This document shows, in pieces, positions 58,600 through 64,000 of a DNA stretch of 64,000 nt. The DNA comes from Melampsora larici-populina 98AG31 (lineage: Eukaryota > Basidiomycota > Pucciniomycetes > Pucciniales > Melampsoraceae). Below the pieces are notes generated by a model. The model was given only the letters and a program-made list of their open reading frames with translations. It was not told where the DNA came from and made no database searches. Both the position numbers and the translations under genes were made by a program. The stretch is taken from NCBI RefSeq assembly GCF_000204055.1, contig NW_006768792.1, positions 669,676 to 733,675 on the forward strand. The letters are read 5' to 3'. Every line of letters begins with the position of its first letter. Position 1 is the first letter of the stretch.

Positions 58600-60220
58600 G
58601 ATTTCATTAATAGATTTGATTGTTCTTATTGATTTGTGATCTTATCAATGTGTAATCCTGTTGACCAAATGGAAAACATCAACAAATGACTTTCCAGACC
58701 TCCCATAAGCCATATATCAAGCTGATACAGCTATTACATACATAACCCTTACATTTACTCTTCAAATCCTCTTCACCCTTTTCACTCAATCTTTCTTTTG
58801 ACTCAATCATTCTCATTCAATTGTGTTAGTCTTAGCTACAATCAATTGGTATGTCATTCTTTCAAACTTTATCCTCAGATCCTACTAATAAACAACCAAC
58901 TTGATTCATGAACACTACTAATATGCATTCTAATTGTCACTTTGACTTATTTCTCTTTCTTGTTCATTGCATCCAATGAATATTACCTTGTATCAAGTCA
59001 AACCTTTCTTTTAATGAATGTTTTTCAATTGTTTTCCTTATCATATTTGTTTGTTTGAATGGTAGAATGTAAAACTAATGAACTATGTATTGTGGTCAAT
59101 CAACCTAAACAAATAACGTTGAGCTTTGAAATGACCTAATGACTCTGATTGTGATGATGAAATCAAATGATAAATATGTACTTGAATATGTGTTTCAATT
59201 CAAGAATTATGATTTTTATGTTGTTTGATTTTAGATGTTGTAATGTTTCTCTTTTTGGTTTCCTGCTTTGTTATTTGTTATGTTTCTAATCAAAACACAA
59301 TTTGATCTGTTTACCTAACTATTTTTCATATTCTTGTCATATGTAGTGGGTTTTGTCTCTTCAACTCTCTCACTTATATTAACAGTTTTCTATATATACC
59401 TGTGGGTTTCTGCACCTAGATTCAAACTTGATCTGTTTCAACCCTATCTTGTTTATAAGCCACTCTTGACTTACTTATAAACCCGTGCATTACTTACAGT
59501 TTCTAAAAATTCAATAAGAGGTCTTGTCTTAATTATGATTTGTTTGTTTGTATTACCTTTCTTTTGAATTGTTGGAATTTGAACCAGAGAATGATAATAA
59601 ATCTCAATGTCAAATCTAAACCTATGTGTACCATTATTGAAATAACAAACAAATCAATTTGTTGCTTCCTTTAAAATACAAGAAATAGAAGTTGATAACA
59701 AATAAATGATTAATGGTTGTAATTTATGTGTGTTTCAGTTCAAAATTCATAATGGTTCTAAAATATTCAAAGAGCTTTTGTTTAAAAAATTGTTTTGTCA
59801 TATATTCTTTGACTAGGGCTCACGCGGGCAAGCCTGCATTAGGTCTGAAGAGCCCCACTTGTGCAAAACAAACTCAAAATCTCCCCAGGTTGACCACAGA
59901 GTCACAAATTCCCACTGCAATTTATGTTCAAGGGCTCCATTTCGGACGCTCCAAAAGTCCCAAACAATTGCAGATAGGTGCAACAATGCATTATTACGCA
60001 AATCAAAAAAATCTATGTATGCAATGAACAAAGTGCGCCTTTTAAACATCAATTGTTTCCCCCATTACAATTCATGCAAATGGCAAAATTGTACCTAACA
60101 ATGAGGCTTGAATTCCGGATTGAGCAACATGATATAAGCTTAATACTCATATGTAGTAACGGTCCCGGGGATCCTCATAGTATTTGATAAATCAGTAGGC
60201 ATACTCAAGTCAGGGTAAAG
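58600..60220. other. AT-rich intergenic, nothing recognised
   Basis: Mostly T-rich on the plus strand with stops in all frames. A small GC-richer block (59810-60050) has an 80-codon minus-strand frame (LHLSAIVWDFWSVRNGALEH) that could be a repeat-derived reading frame. No gene is supported. Confidence 0.35.
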
Positions 60221-60223
60221 ATA

Positions 60224-60331
60224 CTTACCAGTTTTGAACCTCACAGTGACCTTTGCCATCGCGGCATCATCAATATGATGTTGGTCTAAATAAGTCGACG
60301 TCCACTTGACGGCACCAACCCCATCTAAATG
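60224..60331 (-). pseudogene. Isolated exon-like segment
   Basis: On the minus strand TTTTCATTTAG precedes an open segment (GVGAVKWTSTYLDQHHIDDA, AMAKVTVRFKTG) that ends in GTAAGTATC, a strong donor. Both edges look like real splice sites. No neighbouring exon is convincing, so it may be a captured or stranded exon. Family not recognised. Confidence 0.3.
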
Positions 60332-60892
60332 AAAAGGTTTCTTCACACATTGAATTGTAAGGCATTGAGATTCAAGTACGGTATCTCAGTTGATAAAATA
60401 AGACACTGAAAACGAAGTGATAAATGTTCTTGAAGCGAAAGGGTAGGAATTCGGCTGTTTGAAAAGCAACAAAAGAGACCTATTAGAGCTATTGATGTGT
60501 ATTGTTGCACGAGAAAGAGAAACAAAGAGTGAGCAATGGGTGAAAAGCAACGTCAAGAGTTGTTGATAAATGCAAATTCATCTAGTAACAAATACGTAGA
60601 ACAAAGGCAAAAGCATTAGGTCACAGGTCAAGTTACTTGTTCCAAGTGACGTAACTTGCCATAATGTTTTGACAGCACGGGAAATGATTGAGTAAGAAAT
60701 AGTGAAAAGTCAAGTTCTGAGCTGTTGACAAATCCAAGGGAGAGCAATACAAAGAATAGATCAAAATTCAAGTGAGTTTTGTATGTACAATAGCGTAACA
60801 TGACGCTATCAACTTTTGTTGTACGAAAAAGGTGCACATAGAAATAAATGAACAACGATGATTTTAGGTGAATGCTCAACGTATGGGAAGTG

Positions 60893-61133
60893 TGTCATTA
60901 TTTCAAGAGTACAGGGCGTATGTAAATGATTCAAAAGCACAGGAAGTGATCAAGGAAGAGCTTTTCAAAAGCTAAGGAGAAATGTTGATCGGCCATGGAG
61001 AACAAAAGTAAAGTATGTGATTATTTCATAAGTACAGGGAGTATGTAATGGATTCAAAAGCACAGGAAGTGATTGAGGAAGAGCTTTTAACTAGCTAAGG
61101 AGAAACGTTGATCGGCAATGGAGAACAAAAGTA
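60893..61133. repeat. 122-bp tandem duplication
   Basis: 60893-61013 and 61014-61133 share GATTCAAAAGCACAGGAAGT, GAGCTTTT and GTTGATCGGC.ATGGAGAAC, differing at about one base in ten. It lies just upstream of a TATA box, as promoter-proximal LTR repeats often do. Confidence 0.85.
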
Positions 61134-61175
61134 ATGGGACAGGGTCAGAACAGGTCGTGGTGGGAGAGGAATTTG

Positions 61176-61184
61176 TATAAATAG
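61176..61184 (+). promoter_or_regulatory. TATA box (TATAAATAG)
   Basis: A canonical TATAAATAG follows the 122-bp duplication and is followed by GC-richer sequence and a direct-repeat leader. I read it as the promoter of an LTR or retroelement-derived transcript running right. Confidence 0.45.
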
Positions 61185-61339
61185 AGGGCCGCTATTCAGC
61201 CAGAATTGAGGCTGCACGCCACCCTCGTGACTACACCTTAGACCGTGAGTCAGATTCCAGCTCTATCTAAACCTGTTATCCTCTCGCTGAAAGGCTGAAA
61301 CTCTTTTACAAGTTTCAGCACTTTCGGGGGGGGAATCCA

Positions 61340-61862
61340 GATTTAGTTTCAGGGAATTGATACCATAATCAGCTCACCACAGTGTAAAGAACAACAAGTT
61401 ATCTAATCAAAGCTCCCGGCCTGATAAAGTACACAGTTGTACTGGTAAGCATAAAGACCAACAAGATATCTAACTAAAGCTTCTGACCTGAAGGAGAGGT
61501 TGAGATGATATGAGATAACTTTCAGTGGAAAGTTAAGCTATCTGGCTATTGATAGAAATCTTTGGGAACACAAGAGGCAAGTTTTCTCTTTCCAAATATT
61601 GGATTATATTACTCACCTGATAAAGCACACAGTTGTACTGATGAGTGTAAAGACCAAAAAGTTATCCAACTAAAGCTCCTGACCTAAGGTAGATAACACA
61701 TGAGGTTACCATTGGGAAAATAAAGAATAAAGAGTGATTGATTTCAGGATTCAATACCTGAAGGAAAGGTCATGATGATGAGAGATAGCTGTCAGTGGAA
61801 AGTTAAGCTATCTGGCTATTGATAGGGATCTTTGGGAACACAAGAGACAAGTTCTAACCAAC
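61340..61862. repeat. Direct repeats in leader-like region
   Basis: CCTGATAAAG(T/C)ACACAGTTG recurs at about 61421 and 61617. GGAAAGTTAAGCTATCTGGC with GATAG(A/G)(A/G)ATCTTTGGGA recurs at about 61529 and 61796. The second copy carries an insertion of some 75 bp. No coding sequence is seen. Confidence 0.75.
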
Positions 61863-62104
61863 AATGAATATAATGAACAACAGAACAGAAACTGAAGTAT
61901 TAGTCATTATATTATTGAATTAAATAGATGACAAGGTACATACTTCCCTTTCCAACGTTGGGAAAGAGAAGTACATTTAGGATGAAGAATATGATACATA
62001 TGTGTGTTTATTGTTTTCTATTTTCTCGTTGGGGTAAGATTTGAGATTTGTACTTTATTCTTCTAAATTTTATTCATCTCAATTTCAATCTCTCAGCTTA
62101 AGCC

Positions 62105-62761
62105 TTATGCTTCTTCGTAAGTCAATTGTACACTGGTTTCCAAGTCAAATGCACACTTCAACAGTTGCTTGAAACAGAATTTGGCAACCTGAAAATAAAC
62201 TTGATATACCATTGAAATCTCCACTGGTCTTTCAAACTCCGGAAAGTCTGCCCTAAAACCAGGCACACACTTCTTTGTCTGCATCTTGAACCCTCTCAAC
62301 AAGATCTCCAGTGCAAGGTCAAAATTCAAAATTCCAGATTTTTGAAAGTCTTCAGTATACATCACAATCAAAACTTGATCTCAGAAAGCTGTTTGATTCC
62401 TTCAATCCTATGTTAGAGTCCTCGCTTCTTAAAGCTCCTGAGCTTTATCCCTTTGGTCAAATATAGTCATAAAAATCAAAGGAAAGTCACATCTATTCCA
62501 GACCAATAGCATGGCCACAAATCATGGGGTCAGACAGACAAAGCTGCAGCCTATCAATGAAAGGTTTCATCAGCCTTAATTTGTCTCATAAATTCCAACC
62601 ACAGAATTTGATATCCTCCAAGTGCAAGTCTTTCTCCTTGGCCAGAGGGGGCATAATAGAGATCTTCTTTTGCACTTTTTCAAAGAGAATAAATCTGACA
62701 AAAAGTCAGCTGACTGATTGATAATGTCTGTCAAACCCAACTTTATTCCAAATTGAGTCAC
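62105..62761 (-). other. Two short minus-strand frames of unknown nature
   Basis: 62371-62105 (LDLALEILLRGFKMQ-like text, ending in QLTYEEA) and 62761-62576 are protein-like but without a known motif, and no splice sites clearly join them. They may be part of a retroelement or host relic. Confidence 0.2.
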
Positions 62762-62769
62762 AAAGGTAC

Positions 62770-63334
62770 GTGTGAGGGTTACACAGGAGAAAATAGGTCA
62801 TGGGATTAGGATCATGGGATTAGCTAGATTTCACTTTACCTTTCTCCTCAACGCCCGGCTTCGGAAAGTCCTCACTCATCTGAGAGCCTTATTTTGGACT
62901 TTATGGAGCTAGGTGAGATTTACTTCTCTTATCATTTCTTTGTAGTCTTTTCATTGGATTAGTTTAGCTGACTATCTGAGAGCCTTATTTTGGACTTTCT
63001 GGAGCTAGTTTTAGCCTCGGAATATATAAAGAAGTTCATAGTTAGTGCTCTTGAGTGAGTTGTGCGGACAAAGTTTCTGGACTTCAGTGAAGGTTATACC
63101 AACCTTACACTTTTGTTAACTATTTACTTTGAATATACCCCGGATTTTCTCTGTTATCAGATTCCTGTCAAATCTGTCAATTGGTCATTTTTTTTTCAAA
63201 CATAAACTCAATCTGTTTCAGCTATACCTACTCTCTGTCAACAAGTTTCATCAAAGTCAATTGACTTTCCCATCACATCTCCCCTACAACTCTATCATAT
63301 AACATAAGGATCTTAGTTGTTTCTCACCTTTCAG
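62770..63334 (+). promoter_or_regulatory. LTR-like promoter region with duplicated 35-bp box
   Basis: ATCTGAGAGCCTTATTTTGG plus ACTTTNTGGAGCTAG occurs at 62878-62912 and 62974-63008, one difference. A TATATAAA box follows at 63023-63030. A possible methionine-tRNA-type primer site (TTATCAGATTCC near 63156) and a pyrimidine tract ending CTTTCAG precede the ATG at 63335. This is the organisation of an LTR followed by a gag gene. The edges are not defined. Confidence 0.45.
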
Positions 63335-63903
63335 ATGACCAAACGGTTATCTTTTAAACCGGATAATTTTCTTGACAATTCCAATATCTTATTGAAACAA
63401 GCTCAAAAGGGAAAACAGACGATTGAATTGCAGGACGGTGATTCACCTCCGGCACCCCCACCTCCCAAGTTTAATTGGAGATCAGAGGTGTCCATTTCAG
63501 GATCACCTGCCAACACAGACCGCACCCTTTACACATCGGGGTTTGGTAGAACACAGAGTGTGCCGGGATCAGCACGACCTACCTTCTCACCACCATCTAT
63601 ATTGCCAGTGGCGTCAGAGTCTACGGTCATTAACCTAAACTTCCAGAAACTACTGGGACAACTAGATCAGACACCATGCGTACCTGGACATCTATCTGAT
63701 GAATCTACTCCTGCACCGGTTACGCTCACTCTACCAAAAGTGTGCCTGAGGAGATGGATACTATCAAGTCCTTAAGACGTGAAGTCACACGGTTGAAGAT
63801 GCAGAACAAATTCTTGGAGGAGTCTCAAAAGCAAACAACTCACCTCCAGAACTTGTTCAGGCAATTTTTGAAAGGAAGATCACGTGAAGATTTGACTCAG
63901 TGA
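63335..63903 (+). pseudogene. Gag-like protein start, one frameshift
   Basis: ATG 63335 opens a frame rich in Pro/Ser/Thr (PPAPPPPKFNWRSE, SARPTFSPPSILPVA). Near 63738 a one-base shift moves the sense to another frame that reads VPEEMDTIKSLRREVTRLKM, QNKFLEESQKQTTHLQNLFR and GRSREDLTQ before a TGA at 63901. The second part is a clear coiled coil. A proline-rich start plus coiled coil behind an LTR-like promoter suggests a retrotransposon gag, but no capsid or zinc-knuckle signature falls inside the window. Confidence 0.4.
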
Positions 63904-64000
63904 GCCAATCTAGCGTGGGCAATTTGTCCAGATCCTTGGCCAACCCATTCAATTGGTACACCCATCTAGAACCCTTGACACCAACACCCTTACCAAAATC

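Noticed and set aside
1..64000. tRNA and rRNA genes
   Set aside because: Reading both strands I saw no T-loop GGTTCGAATCC-type sequence with a matching acceptor stem and no rRNA core words. A covariance-model scan would be decisive.

Overview
This is nuclear DNA of a filamentous basidiomycete, most likely a rust fungus (Pucciniales). Genes are split by short GT-AG introns of about 60-110 bp with CTRAC-type branch sites, there are no operons or bacterial ribosome sites, and most of the window is mobile DNA in several layers. The rust assignment is inference from the mix of families (hAT transposases with BED fingers, Tnp2-type transposases with a companion gene, RTC4-like and OTU-like proteins, Ty3 elements) and from CpG-type decay. 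The species cannot be read from the sequence.

Layout. 0.7-3.2 kb: two small minus-strand genes whose splicing closes into intact frames (380 and 164 residues); neither product is recognised. 4.4-6.4 kb: a decayed multi-exon gene. 8.2-15.6 kb: a two-gene CACTA-like (EnSpm) DNA transposon with a disordered RG-rich companion protein and a Tnp2-type transposase that carries one internal TAG. 16-20.5 kb: repeats, including a 145-bp hairpin element and an AT-rich dispersed repeat. 20.6-30.6 kb: one hAT transposon bounded by 18-bp inverted repeats and a CCTTCAA target duplication. It has landed in the frame of an LRR-type gene and has itself received a 5.6-kb insert, which contains an 803-bp fold-back element, and a 203-bp hairpin element.

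33.7-36.9 kb: a second, complete hAT element with a perfect 8-bp target duplication, inserted in a copy of the AT-rich dispersed repeat. 37.7-38.7 kb: an element made of many small inverted repeats, with a nested TA-flanked MITE and a minisatellite, in the same repeat copy. 38.9-40.1 kb: a Ty3 pol relic. 41.2-41.8 kb: a 295-bp tandem duplication. 44-47 kb: gene-like fragments. 47.8-49.6 kb (minus): a decayed gene that joins an RTC4 domain and an OTU-like domain in one reading frame, broken by one TAG and three TGA codons. 50.5-54.5 kb: two more copies of the dispersed repeat. 55.2-58.1 kb (minus): a truncated Ty3/gypsy gag-pol. 60.9-64 kb: LTR-like direct repeats, two TATA boxes and the start of a gag-like gene running towards the right edge.

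How it fits together: almost nothing here acts as a pathway. The window is a nested transposon graveyard beside two apparently live genes. In-frame stops in the relics are often TGA where CGA is a likely ancestor, which suggests decay by cytosine deamination. The most notable items are the RTC4-OTU fusion, the hAT element with a readable empty site in an LRR gene, and the fold-back and multi-hairpin elements.
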